DNA from: Aureispira sp050633105 | GTDB taxonomy: Bacteria > Bacteroidota > Bacteroidia > Chitinophagales > Saprospiraceae | Direction: 5' to 3' | DNA: 64,000 bases | Assembly: GCA_050633105.1 (NCBI GenBank) | Contig: JBOEFW010000015.1 | Location: 1-64,000 of the forward strand | Shown here: piece by piece, positions 36,008-45,113 of the stretch | Layout of the letters: each line of letters opens with the position of its first letter | Numbering within the stretch: the stretch's first letter is position 1 | Notes under the pieces: generated by a model | Database searches by the model: none | What the model was told of the DNA's origin: nothing | The model's input: only the letters and a program-made list of their open reading frames with translations | Program-made: the position numbers and the translations under genes

Positions 36008-37345
36008 ATGAAAAAAATAAATAAAATGTTTTTTGTTTTGATCTGCTTCTTTTTTGCCGCTACGACTCTATTTGCTCAAAATGTGACCATTCCAGATGCT
36101 AATTTCAAAGCCTATTTGGTTGGGAATACAGCCATTAATACCAATGGTGATACAGAAATTCAGATAAGTGAAGCGGCTGCTTTTAATGGGGCAATTATTT
36201 GTAGTAACGGTAGTATTAGTGATCTGAGAGGAATAGAAACGTTTACGAAGTTAAGGAGTTTACGTTGTGATAACAATCAATTAAGGAGCTTGGATATAGC
36301 TGCGAATGTGCAGTTAGAAATTTTGAATTGCTCCAATAACAACTTAAGTCAGTTGAATCTCGCTGCGAATGTGCATTTGGAAAAATTATTCTGTTCTAAC
36401 AATCAATTAAATAGGTTGGGTGTCGCTGCGAATGTACAGTTAGACTATTTATTCTGCTATGATAATAATTTAAGCCGCTTGAAGATGGCCACGAATATAA
36501 AATATTTAGTCTGTCATGAGAATAACCTAAGGCGTTTAGATTTAACCCAAAATACGAATTTAGAATATTTAGTCTGTCATGAGAATAACCTAAGGCGTTT
36601 AGATTTAACCCAAAATATTCTTTTGAAAGAATTGTCTTGTAATAAAAATAGATTGAGGCGTTTGGATTTACCTCAAAGTGTGCATTTGGATACTTTAGAC
36701 TGTTCTTATAATCAATTAAAGAGCTTAGATATACGTTACAACAAAGATATGAGGAGCTTAGACTGTTCTTATAATCAATTAAAGAGCTTAGATGTACGTT
36801 ACAACAAAGATCTAAGGAGATTAAACTGTTCTTATAATCAATTAAAGAGCTTAGATGTACGTTACAACAAAGATCTAAGGAGATTGTACTGTTCTTATAA
36901 TCAATTAATTGATTTAGATGTAGTTAGAAATGTACGCTTGGAAAGATTAAACTGTTCGGATAACAACTTAACAAGTTTGGATATAACGAAGAATTTAAAT
37001 TTAGAATATTTGGACTTATATAATAATGATCTAAGGGTTTTGGATGTGACTAGAAATGAGGCATTGACATTTTTAGTTTGTCATAAAAATAGACTAAAGC
37101 AGTTGGATGTGACCCAAAATATAGGCTTAAAAGATTTGTATTGTTCTTATAATCAGTTAACTAACTTAGATTTGACTGAAAATGTAAATTTAGAAGAAGT
37201 ATATTGTGACAACAATGAATTGAGTAGTTTAGATGTGACTAAGAATCTAAACCTAAAATATTTAGATTGTCAATATAACAATATAGACAGTTTAGATGTA
37301 ACTAAGAATAAAGAACTATCCCGATTAAATTATAAGGAAAATTAG
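36008..37345 (+). CDS. Secreted leucine-rich-repeat protein
   Basis: A 445-aa exported protein with a signal peptide (MKKINKMFFVLICFFFAATTLFAQ, ATG at 36008; a TTG 15 bases upstream is unlikely). After the N-terminal cap (VTIPDANFKAYLV), about 15 repeats of 21 residues follow the pattern L-x-x-L-x-C-S-x-N-x-L-x-x-L-D-V-x-x-N, the SDS22/internalin-like type. The repeats are unusually similar to each other at DNA level (see repeat entry). It ends immediately after the last repeat with no T9SS sorting or anchor domain, so the surface-attachment mode is unclear. It could be free, lost its tail, or be retained by another route. Ligand unknown. A terminator lies 100 bases downstream. Confidence 0.85.
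   Translation: MKKINKMFFVLICFFFAATTLFAQNVTIPDANFKAYLVGNTAINTNGDTEIQISEAAAFNGAIICSNGSISDLRGIETFTKLRSLRCDNNQLRSLDIAANVQLEILNCSNNNLSQLNLAANVHLEKLFCSNNQLNRLGVAANVQLDYLFCYDNNLSRLKMATNIKYLVCHENNLRRLDLTQNTNLEYLVCHENNLRRLDLTQNILLKELSCNKNRLRRLDLPQSVHLDTLDCSYNQLKSLDIRYNKDMRSLDCSYNQLKSLDVRYNKDLRRLNCSYNQLKSLDVRYNKDLRRLYCSYNQLIDLDVVRNVRLERLNCSDNNLTSLDITKNLNLEYLDLYNNDLRVLDVTRNEALTFLVCHKNRLKQLDVTQNIGLKDLYCSYNQLTNLDLTENVNLEEVYCDNNELSSLDVTKNLNLKYLDCQYNNIDSLDVTKNKELSRLNYKEN
36501..36952 (+). repeat. 63-bp tandem repeats inside the LRR gene
   Basis: A 63-bp unit is repeated almost identically at 36501 and 36564. A second version recurs at 36701, 36764, 36827 and 36890, each exactly 63 bases apart. The translated unit is 21 residues, so duplications keep the frame and lengthen the repeat domain. 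Confidence 0.9.
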
Positions 37346-37447
37346 CAAGAAGGATTTACATTGTCCCTATTCAAATGGAAGTAGAGACTTTTTTACTGAA
37401 GGTAAGGAAGGAATAAAAAATAAAACTTAGACTTAGAAAAAGTACAG

Positions 37448-37477
37448 AAGGACTATCTAAAAAGGTAGTCCTTTTTG
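37448..37477 (+). terminator. Terminator after the LRR gene
   Basis: AAGGACTA and TAGTCCTT pair over a 10-base loop and run into Ts. Confidence 0.75.
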
Positions 37478-37516
37478 TTTTAGAAGTAGCTGAAAAAGAA
37501 CCCTATAGAAAATAGC

Positions 37517-37553
37517 AAAACCGAGCCATCCAATAAAGGACAGACCCGGTTTT
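37517..37553 (-). terminator. Candidate terminator of the cys operon
   Basis: On the minus strand AAAACCG pairs with CGGTTTT with partly paired inner bases; the hairpin lies 46 bases after the cysN stop. The following T-run is short. Confidence 0.5.
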
Positions 37554-37599
37554 TGCGTTCTAATAGTGTATGGTAAAGGCTCCTAAGAGCACTTGTTAT

Positions 37600-38879
37600 C
37601 TAAATAATCATTCCTGCTCCTACTGTTTCATTGGTGGCTTCGTCTACAAAAATAACAGCGCCTGTAATTCTGTTCTTGCGATAAGGATCAACAAATAAAG
37701 GCTTGGTTGTGCGAATTAAGACACGAGCGATGTCGTTCATCCCAATGTTCTTATCCTCTTGATTGCGATTAAGCGTATTAATATCCAACTTGTAGCGAAT
37801 TTCCTTCACAACACAACGGACTTCTTTGGTGGTATGCAAGATGGTATATTTACCACGAGATTGTAGTGGTTTACTATTGAACCAGCAAACCATAATTTCT
37901 AAATCTTGAGAAACAGTTGCTTGATTGTTTTCTCGAACAATCATATCACCACGACTGATGTCAATATCATCTTCTAACAATAAAGTTACAGACATTGGAG
38001 GATACGCTTTCTCAATCTCTCCATCAAAGGTATCAATTTTAGCAATGGTAGACGTAAAACCAGAAGGATGTACAGCAACTTTGTCGCCTTTNNTTTTTTT
38101 AAAATTCCTCCTGCAACACGGCCCGCATAGCCTCTATAATCGTGATAATCGTCATTGTGCGGACGAATCACCGTTTGTACAGGGAAACGGCAATCAATAA
38201 AGTTATGATCACTAGCAATGTGTACATTTTCTAGTGTATACAACAACGTAGAACCGCCATACCAAGGCATGTTTTCCGATTTGTTGACCACATTATCACC
38301 TGCTAAAGCCGAAATTGGAATGAAATCTACATCATTGATGTCTAATTTAGAAGCAAAATTACCAAAATCTTCTTTGATTTCTTCATAGGCTTCTTCCCCA
38401 TAATTGACCAAGTCCATTTTATTAATACAGACAATGAGGTGAGGAATTTGTAATAAAGAAGCAATAAAAGAGTGGCGACGTGTTTGCTCGACAACCCCTT
38501 TTCGAGCATCAATTAAAATCAACGCCGCATTAGCGGTAGAAGCTCCCGTAACCATGTTTCGGGTATACTCTACATGACCAGGCGTATCGGCAATGATAAA
38601 TTTACGTTTTGGTGTAGCAAAATAGCGGTAGGCGACATCAATCGTGATGCCTTGTTCGCGCTCTGCTTTGAGACCATCTGTAAAGAGTGCTAAGTTAACG
38701 CCTTCTTCACCACGGCGTTCACTCGTTTCCTTAATCAACTCATATTGATCTTGAAAAATGGCTTTACTATCGTATAATAAACGACCGATTAGTGTACTCT
38801 TGCCATCATCAACACTACCTGCTGTTGTGAAGCGTAGCAATTCGGTGTTTTTTTTCTTTTTAATATCTTGTTGTGTCAT
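37600..38879 (-). CDS. cysN: Sulfate adenylyltransferase subunit 1 (GTPase), frame interrupted at NN
   Basis: The GTPase subunit of ATP sulfurylase, working with CysD to make adenosine phosphosulfate. Motifs: GSVDDGKST (residues 21-29), DTPGH, NKMD, then domains II-III (ending VGAGMII). The frame breaks in a run of A residues (minus strand) that contains two undetermined bases at 38092-38093. Upstream of the Ns the first frame reads GGILKK, and downstream the second reads KGDKVAVHPSGF, which would join as one family sequence if the run had seven (or ten) As instead of the twelve shown. I read this as an assembly or sequencing error, not a real pseudogene. The summed length (about 425 aa) is normal. 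Confidence 0.88.
38092..38093. other. Undetermined bases (NN) in a homopolymer of cysN
   Basis: Two Ns stand between T3 and T7 on the plus strand; the surrounding frame is shifted by this run. Confidence 0.95.
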
Positions 38880-38955
38880 AATCTACTATCTAGTATCTAC
38901 AACCCTTATGGGGGAGACAACTTGTTTTGAAATGGCTAAAAATAAGGACTGAAAA

Positions 38956-39864
38956 CTAGAAATAACCGTGTTTTTTGCGGTCTTCCATAGCTGTTTCAGA
39001 ACGTTTATCGTCAGAACGTCCACCGCGCTCTGTTACACGAGTAGAAGCAACTTCTGCGACTACTTTTTCTAAGGTATCGGCCTCGGAATAAACCGCGCCT
39101 GTACAAGTCATATCTCCGATGGTACGAAAACGAATCATACGCTTTTCAATAGAAGCCGCTTCTTCTGGGCGCATATTGATATAATCTGAGTTGGCCAATA
39201 CGACTCCATTGCGCTCAAAACATTCCCGCTTTTTTGCAAGATATAGATCAGGAAGAGCAACTTGTTCTTTGGCTAAATATTGCCAAACATCTAATTCGGT
39301 CCAGTTACTAATAGGGAAAATACGGAAGTGTTCTCCAAATTGTTTTTTACCGTTAAAGATGTTCCATAATTCTGGACGTTGATTTTTGGGATCCCACTGC
39401 CCAAATTCATCTCTGTGAGAAAAGAAGCGCTCTTTAGCACGTGCTTTTTCTTCGTCACGACGAGCACCACCCATCGCGGCATCAAATTGCCCTTTCTCCA
39501 ATTCATCCAATAAAACCGCTGTTTGCAAGCCATTTCTACTCGCATTGTACCCTTTCTCTTCCGTTACCATCCCTGATTCAATCGCGTCTTGCACAGAGCC
39601 TACGATCAATTTTACACCTAGACGTTCTACTAACTCATCGCGAAATTTGATGGTTTCTGGAAAATTGTGTCCCGTGTCTACATGCAATAGGGAGAAGGGA
39701 ATTTTGGCAGGGTAAAATGCCTTTTGTGCCAAGTAAGTCATCAAAATAGAATCCTTACCACCAGAAAACATGAGGACGGGCTTCTCAAATTGAGCTGCTA
39801 CCTCACGAATAACGAAGATAGATTCTGCTTCCAACTCTTTCAAGTGGCTTAAGTGGTGGTACAT
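38956..39864 (-). CDS. cysD: Sulfate adenylyltransferase subunit 2
   Basis: A 302-aa PP-loop enzyme that forms adenosine phosphosulfate from ATP and sulfate as a complex with CysN. The PP-loop SGGKDS is at 34-39. Further family blocks are HVDTGHNFPETIKFRDEL, GARRDEEKARAKER, and near the C terminus RFRTIGDMTCTGAV, followed by ERGGRSDDKRSETAMEDRKKHGYF, the typical closing sequence. It lies between cysC and cysN in one minus-strand operon (gaps 114 and 76 bases). Complete and normal. Confidence 0.96.
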   Translation of the reverse strand: MYHHLSHLKELEAESIFVIREVAAQFEKPVLMFSGGKDSILMTYLAQKAFYPAKIPFSLLHVDTGHNFPETIKFRDELVERLGVKLIVGSVQDAIESGMVTEEKGYNASRNGLQTAVLLDELEKGQFDAAMGGARRDEEKARAKERFFSHRDEFGQWDPKNQRPELWNIFNGKKQFGEHFRIFPISNWTELDVWQYLAKEQVALPDLYLAKKRECFERNGVVLANSDYINMRPEEAASIEKRMIRFRTIGDMTCTGAVYSEADTLEKVVAEVASTRVTERGGRSDDKRSETAMEDRKKHGYF

Positions 39865-39978
39865 AAAATAAAAATTGTACGAGATAGCTGCTCCAACACC
39901 TGTGTTAGTAGGGTCTAGCTAGCTCTTATTGTTAATAGAATGGACGCCAGAAAGGCGTATACGATACGTATTAAAGTA

Positions 39979-40578
39979 TTATTTTTTAGTAATAATAGGG
40001 AGCAAAAAATCATAGATCACATTGACTGATTCTTCAATGCTTTGCTCGGCTGTTTTTACTTCTAAGTCAGGCTGAATAGGCGCTTCATAAGGAGCATCTA
40101 TGCCTGTAAATTGCTTGATTTCTCCTGCTCTTGCTTTTTTATATAAACCTTTGACATCCCGAGCTTCGCATATTTCTAAAGGCGTATTAATAAATACCTC
40201 TATAAAGTTATTGGCTCCAATAATATCTTTCGCCATTTGGCGACTAGCAAGTGTAGGGCTAATAAAAGAATTGATAGTAATTAAACCACTATTGGTATAT
40301 AAATGGGCAATCTCAGCAATGCGACGGATATTTTCTGAACGCTCAGCAGCACTGAAACCTAAATCGCTGTTAATACCAGAACGAATATTGTCTCCATCCA
40401 AAACTTGGGCAAAGAAACCTTCATTATACAAGCGGCGTTCCAAATGTTGTGCAATGGTACTTTTTCCTGAGCCTGATAAACCTGTTAACCAGAGTGCACG
40501 GCTATTCTGTTGTAAAAATACTTCACGATCACCTCGTTGTAATAAGCGATCATGAATGGGGTGAATGTTCTGACCCAT
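39979..40578 (-). CDS. cysC: Adenylyl-sulfate kinase
   Basis: A 199-aa kinase converting adenosine phosphosulfate to PAPS. The Walker A GLSGSGKST (33-41) is intact. LDGDNIRSGINSDLGFS is the APS-binding region, FIEVFINTPLEICEARDVKGLYKKARAGEIKQFTGIDAPYE matches the family's later block. With cysD and cysN it completes PAPS synthesis, used either for sulfate assimilation or for sulfation; reductase genes are not in this window. It lies 24 bases after a small gene (40603) that is itself translationally coupled to the HEAT-cyclophilin gene. Confidence 0.95.
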   Translation of the reverse strand: MGQNIHPIHDRLLQRGDREVFLQQNSRALWLTGLSGSGKSTIAQHLERRLYNEGFFAQVLDGDNIRSGINSDLGFSAAERSENIRRIAEIAHLYTNSGLITINSFISPTLASRQMAKDIIGANNFIEVFINTPLEICEARDVKGLYKKARAGEIKQFTGIDAPYEAPIQPDLEVKTAEQSIEESVNVIYDFLLPIITKK

Positions 40579-40602
40579 GTTTTAAAATTCGAGAATTAAG
40601 AT

Positions 40603-40701
40603 TTATAGGAATTTATTGCCCTTTTTTATAAACGTTCTACAGCAACAATACCCACCTAAAATGGTTGCTAACGACACTAAAATAGCCGCAAAATTTTGCA
40701 T
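40603..40701 (-). CDS. 32-aa single-helix microprotein coupled to its upstream gene
   Basis: The ATG at 40701-40699 overlaps the stop of the HEAT-cyclophilin gene as TAATG, which is the classical arrangement for translational re-initiation. The 32-residue product has one hydrophobic helix (about 3-17), a CCC cluster at 19-21 and a basic tail (RTFIKKGNKFL). It ends 24 bases before cysC, so it lies within the probable operon. No family is recognised. Support is positional plus a plausible membrane peptide; without protein or conservation data it stays tentative. Confidence 0.45.
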   Translation of the reverse strand: MQNFAAILVSLATILGGYCCCRTFIKKGNKFL

Positions 40702-42713
40702 TAGTTAATATCAATACTGATGATGCGATCTCCCAAATGTAAATCGTGAACGACGTTCATGCCTTTGACTACTTTGGCAAAGATAGTATAATAACCGTCT
40801 AAATGAGGTGTTGCAGAGTGTGTAATAAAGAACTGTGCACTTTCCGTGTCTTTTCCTGCGGAGGCCATACCAACCCAACCTTCTTCATGATAGTGCGCCT
40901 TTTGGTGCAATTCTGAAGCTACAGTCACATTAAAACTACTCCATCCATCCCCTCTAGAACAACCGCCTTGGGCAACAAAATTAGGAACAACTCGATGGAA
41001 AAATTTATTATCGTAGTATTTGGCCTTAGCTAATTGAATAAACTGTGTCACGGTAGCAGGGGCTAGTTCTGGTTGTAATTCTAAAACAATAGCGCCTTTG
41101 TTGGTTCGCATTGTAATGGTTGGTTTATCTTTTAGGACGCGAATCAATGGCCAATCAATTTCTGTGAAGGAAGTAGAGCGAACACGAGGTGTTTCTTCAT
41201 TTCCTTGCAAATAATCAATGGCCCGTTGTAATCCTAAATAAGTCTCTAAATCACTAGGTAGAGAGAGGCGACTTTGTGCTGTTTTTAAGAATTGCACATC
41301 TGGGAAAATTTCTTGAAACTTTAGGTCTTCATTAATCAAAAAGCTTGCTACGATCGCTTGCATGGCAGGATCTCCTTCTTCAATGGCTTTTTGTAATAAG
41401 GCATTAATTTCTGTTGTCACTCTAACCCTAGAAAGCCCCAATTCCTTGCTGTAATTCTCTGCATCCCTTAGGTTAACAAGCCCTACCATTCCGCTAGAGC
41501 GAATCACTTCAGGAATTTTGATGCTATCAGCACTTGGGAAAATTTCTCCCGCCAAAAAGCGATAATTCCAAGAGTAGTTGCCCAATTGTTTCAATAAAAC
41601 AGATTGCTCATACACATTGTCTGAGCTTCTATAAAGACTGATAATTTTATTGCTAAAGAAACTTTTTGTTTTTGTTTTGAAATAAGACAAGTTACGTAAA
41701 GCGGCTCCAAGCAAGGTCGCTCGTACTTCCCAGTCTAAATGTTTTAGACCTTCTTGATAATATTTCCCCGCATCTAAATCTGTCCCATTATATTGTAGAT
41801 ATTCAGCGGCTACCAAGCGCACATGTAAATTACTATCCTGCAAGGCTGTAAAGGCAAGTGTCTTAACCGAATCGTAGGCAAAATTCTGGAGACCACGAAT
41901 CAGGTTACAACGAACCCGATAGTCGGCATCTATGTTGTATTGCTTTTTGAGGGCGGCTAATGCGCCAGATGTTTCACTTTTAGCTAAAGCTTTGACCAAA
42001 GCCATACGTGTATTGGGATCTTGTTCTTTGGTGACGTTATTAATCAAAACATGCTCATACCCACTCATGTCTAAACCATCGGTTCGTGCTAAATATTGAG
42101 CAGCCATAAATCGCGCCTTTGAAGAGACCAAAGAATTAGCCAAAAAGTCATTCATGATTTTGGTTGTTCCTTCTTGATGTACCAAACCACGCAAGGCAAA
42201 GCGGAAAATAGCAGCTGCTTGCCCTTCTAGTAAGATACTATCTTGAATAGGATAAGGACGGGCCGTAGACATATACTTGAGGTGCTCGACCGTACCACAA
42301 CGGCCAATGGCTTCTAATATACTGGCTTGTACTAATCGGGAAGAATCTTCTCTAAAAGCAACCGCTAAAGGAATGGCCGCAGCTTGGTTACGAGTCTGTC
42401 CCAAGGCGTAAGCCGCCGCCGCTCGTACCTGTTCATAATCGTCTTTTAACAAAGGAACCAAATTATCAATCGCTGCGGTATCTTGTACCGATCCAAAAGC
42501 CATAGCCGCTAAATAGCGATGGGATGGATTTTCTACCGTAAGATAAGACAACAGTGCTTTGGTATCTCTTTTGTTTTGAAAATTGAAAATTTGCTGTGTA
42601 ACAGCATCTTCTAAAGAGGTATTAATCGCACTTTTAACCACGATTGCATTTTCTTTGCAAGAAAAGGTGATCAGAAGAAGCAGCGTAAAAGAAAGAAAAG
42701 GTTTAATAGACAT
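40701..42713 (-). CDS. HEAT-repeat lipoprotein fused to a cyclophilin peptidyl-prolyl isomerase
   Basis: A 670-aa lipoprotein. The signal peptide ends in the lipobox LLITFSC; the ATG at 42713 is preferred to one seven codons upstream. Residues about 40-520 are HEAT-type helical repeats (DDYEQVRAAAAYALGQ and similar). The last 140 residues are a cyclophilin: FFHRVVPNFVAQGG (the catalytic arginine within FHRVV), SAQFFITHSATPHLDGYYTIFAKV. The tryptophan normally before the histidine pocket is a tyrosine (GYYT), as in some bacterial members. It likely assists folding of periplasmic or outer-membrane proteins at the inner face of the envelope. The fusion of HEAT repeats with a cyclophilin is recurrent in Bacteroidota. 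Confidence 0.85.
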   Translation of the reverse strand: MSIKPFLSFTLLLLITFSCKENAIVVKSAINTSLEDAVTQQIFNFQNKRDTKALLSYLTVENPSHRYLAAMAFGSVQDTAAIDNLVPLLKDDYEQVRAAAAYALGQTRNQAAAIPLAVAFREDSSRLVQASILEAIGRCGTVEHLKYMSTARPYPIQDSILLEGQAAAIFRFALRGLVHQEGTTKIMNDFLANSLVSSKARFMAAQYLARTDGLDMSGYEHVLINNVTKEQDPNTRMALVKALAKSETSGALAALKKQYNIDADYRVRCNLIRGLQNFAYDSVKTLAFTALQDSNLHVRLVAAEYLQYNGTDLDAGKYYQEGLKHLDWEVRATLLGAALRNLSYFKTKTKSFFSNKIISLYRSSDNVYEQSVLLKQLGNYSWNYRFLAGEIFPSADSIKIPEVIRSSGMVGLVNLRDAENYSKELGLSRVRVTTEINALLQKAIEEGDPAMQAIVASFLINEDLKFQEIFPDVQFLKTAQSRLSLPSDLETYLGLQRAIDYLQGNEETPRVRSTSFTEIDWPLIRVLKDKPTITMRTNKGAIVLELQPELAPATVTQFIQLAKAKYYDNKFFHRVVPNFVAQGGCSRGDGWSSFNVTVASELHQKAHYHEEGWVGMASAGKDTESAQFFITHSATPHLDGYYTIFAKVVKGMNVVHDLHLGDRIISIDIN

Positions 42714-42906
42714 GCGTTGAAAATTAATAGCCATTATTACAAAAAACTCTATAATGATGCCTAATGGTGTGGCCTAATAGGGGGACAGGCTTTAAAGAGC
42801 ACAAAAATAAGGTATACAAGTTGGGTTTACGACATTTTATAGGATGAATTTTTATAGAGGCCTTGACTTTGCCTCAAAAGCAAGAAAGAAGCGAAGGTAC
42901 TTCCCA

Positions 42907-42937
42907 TAAAAATGCCCATTTTCTCTTGAAAATGGGC
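42907..42937 (-). terminator. Terminator after the 42973 gene
   Basis: On the minus strand GCCCATTTT pairs with AAAATGGGC over a 6-base loop, followed by ATTTTTA, 36 bases past the stop. Confidence 0.85.
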
Positions 42938-42972
42938 GATTGTAAAAAAACTATCTTGTTGTTTAAGACGGA

Positions 42973-44265
42973 TTAAGTCTTTCTAGGTTTTTTCTTTGCA
43001 GCAGGAAATAAGACATTATTAAGGATGAGGCGATAACCTGCCGATTGCTTATGCAACTCTAAATCGGTTGCAGGATCATGTACATAATGGCGGTAATCTT
43101 CAGGATCATGCCCGCCATAAAAACTCCAAAAGCCTTTTTGGAAGGTGCCATGAATATAGCGTGCTTCATTAGCGGGTTTGTTTTCTCCCAAAATAAGCAC
43201 ATTAGATTTGATAACATTTTTTCTAAAGGCTGTTGTTTGACCCATAAACCCCTTGATCGTACGGGTATGAGATTGGGTGAGCATAGATGGAACAGGGTCC
43301 CATTTGGCTGAAAAATCAAATAAAGTAAAGTAATCGACTTCATCCTTAATTCGTCTTGGTGGAGAAGTTAAAGGAGAAGCATCAATCGTTGAGAACTCAT
43401 ATTTTAGAGGATCGCGAACCAATTGAAAATCTTTAAACGCAAAGGTGTTGTTATAATTTAACTTAGCCTGGGCTTGTGGATCAGGGGCATCCCCATCATA
43501 CATATAATCACAAATATCGACACCATCAGCCGCCAAAGCAAGATCATAAGTATCAGTTGCCGAACACATGGCAAACATGAAACCACCACCAGCAACGAAC
43601 TCTCTGATTTTCTTAACAACAGCTAATTTGAGGTGCGAAACCTTTTTGAATCCATGTTTATCGGCTAGTGTTTCCATGCCACGGACATGATCTTTATACC
43701 ATTTTTGATTGCTATAACTGGCAAAGAATTTTCCAAATTGCCCAGTGAAATCTTCGTGGTGTAAGTGCACCCAATCGTATTCGTTGAGTTTTCCTTCCAA
43801 TACCTCATCGTCATAAACTAGATCATAAGGGATCTCTGCATAGGTCAATACCAAGGTGACGGCATCGTCCCAAGGTTGTACTTCTTGCCCACGAACATTA
43901 ACGGTTGGGCTGTATACAGCTACTTTTGGAGCTACTTCCAATTTCATCGCTTCCATATTGACCTGCGGGTCATTGATTTCATTGAGAATACTATTAAAAG
44001 AAGCCGTTGGAATAACTTTATAGGTCACCCCGCGTCTAATGCATTCTTTCTTAAAGACATCATTATATTGAAAAGCAAAGCTTCCACCTTGATAGTTAAG
44101 CAGCCAGTAAGCTTCTTGTTTAGCGGCCAAAACTTGGTAAGTAATACCATAAGCTTTCATATGGTTGCTCTGGTTATCATCCATTGGTAGAATGATGTAC
44201 CCTTGAGCGCTACTTTGGTAAATTAGGCCCAAACAGAGACCTAAGCATAAAAAGAATTGCTTCAT
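42973..44265 (-). CDS. Exported protein of the family often labelled asparagine synthetase B
   Basis: A 430-aa protein with a signal peptide (MKQFFLCLGLCLGLIYQSSAQ; ATG at 44265, preferred to a frame 37 codons longer without signal character). The mature part resembles a Bacteroidota family with VRGQEVQPWDDAVTLVLTYAEIPYD, HLHHEDFTGQFGKF, and GGFMFAMCSATDTYDLALAA. The text looks like a glutamine-amidotransferase or DUF4159-type Rossmann fold. The label asparagine synthetase B in databases seems to be a carried-over misnomer, because the real enzyme's N-terminal Cys and ATP site are absent here and the protein is exported. True function unknown. It is monocistronic. Confidence 0.7.
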   Translation of the reverse strand: MKQFFLCLGLCLGLIYQSSAQGYIILPMDDNQSNHMKAYGITYQVLAAKQEAYWLLNYQGGSFAFQYNDVFKKECIRRGVTYKVIPTASFNSILNEINDPQVNMEAMKLEVAPKVAVYSPTVNVRGQEVQPWDDAVTLVLTYAEIPYDLVYDDEVLEGKLNEYDWVHLHHEDFTGQFGKFFASYSNQKWYKDHVRGMETLADKHGFKKVSHLKLAVVKKIREFVAGGGFMFAMCSATDTYDLALAADGVDICDYMYDGDAPDPQAQAKLNYNNTFAFKDFQLVRDPLKYEFSTIDASPLTSPPRRIKDEVDYFTLFDFSAKWDPVPSMLTQSHTRTIKGFMGQTTAFRKNVIKSNVLILGENKPANEARYIHGTFQKGFWSFYGGHDPEDYRHYVHDPATDLELHKQSAGYRLILNNVLFPAAKKKPRKT

Positions 44266-44477
44266 AATATGTTGTATTAAATGCGTGAAACGGTTGTCTA
44301 CTTGGAGTAAGTACAACGATAGGTAGTTGTGGAATTTAGGGCAAAATTGTTTCCAATCTATAAACCTTGTTAACAAAATAGGACAAAAAAGAGGGAAAGG
44401 TAGGAGTCTTAACAGCTTTTAACAAGGATAAAAATACGCGCTTGGCTTTGCACGTAGGATAAAATAATAAGTATTCT

Positions 44478-44897
44478 TTAGAGAAATACTTTTAAAATAT
44501 CCAACATTTCGCCTTGTTCCATAAAGTGATTCGAAAATTCATGTAGGGCTTCAGAGGTGGTTGAAGTAGTAGAATCTTTTAGGAATAGTTTATTTTTAGT
44601 TAAATCTTTGTACCCCATTTTCCAATCAGGGAAAATACGTTGTTCAATGGGAGAGAAATGGCAAAGGAGTATACCTTGGTGACGATGATCTAACTTTATT
44701 TTATTAAATAAGTGGCAAATATTAGGAGTAGGCCCTTCAATATACTGCATAAAAAGGCGAGGAGTATGGACTAAAATCCCTGTAATATCTAAGACCTCAT
44801 TTTTTTTTCGGGCAGTAGTCAGAATATGCTCCATTGCCCTAGAATTGCAATAGGAGCTAATTACACTAGTATAAACAAGGCACTTTAGGTCTTCCAT
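44478..44897 (-). CDS. Short BLUF-domain blue-light photoreceptor
   Basis: A 139-aa protein consisting almost entirely of one BLUF domain (flavin-binding, blue-light sensing). Every key residue is present at the canonical spacing: Tyr9, Asn33, Gln51 (within FMQYIEG), Trp92 and Met94 (DWKMGY), matching AppA Tyr21, Asn45, Gln63, Trp104 and Met106. About 40 C-terminal residues remain for output helices, so it would signal through protein partners rather than a fused enzyme. It has no flanking partner gene. The start is the ATG at 44897. Confidence 0.93.
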   Translation of the reverse strand: MEDLKCLVYTSVISSYCNSRAMEHILTTARKKNEVLDITGILVHTPRLFMQYIEGPTPNICHLFNKIKLDHRHQGILLCHFSPIEQRIFPDWKMGYKDLTKNKLFLKDSTTSTTSEALHEFSNHFMEQGEMLDILKVFL

Positions 44898-45113
44898 AAA
44901 GGAGGGAGGTTTGATATATGTAGGTGTTGCTGGTTCATTTATAGTATTGGTTTAATTGATGTTAGAACAATTAGGCTCTACTACAAGGAATAGCTACTGA
45001 TTAACATAGCTAGAAGTAAGGACTGAATATAGTAATTATAAAATTACGGATTCTATAAAAGAGTAGCAAGATTATGAGAAGAAAAGAGCTGCTACAAAAA
45101 AATTAGCTAAAAC

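Noticed and set aside
36501..36952. Regularly spaced repeats considered as a CRISPR array
   Set aside because: The units are adjacent 63-bp tandem repeats without spacers, in frame within a leucine-rich-repeat gene.
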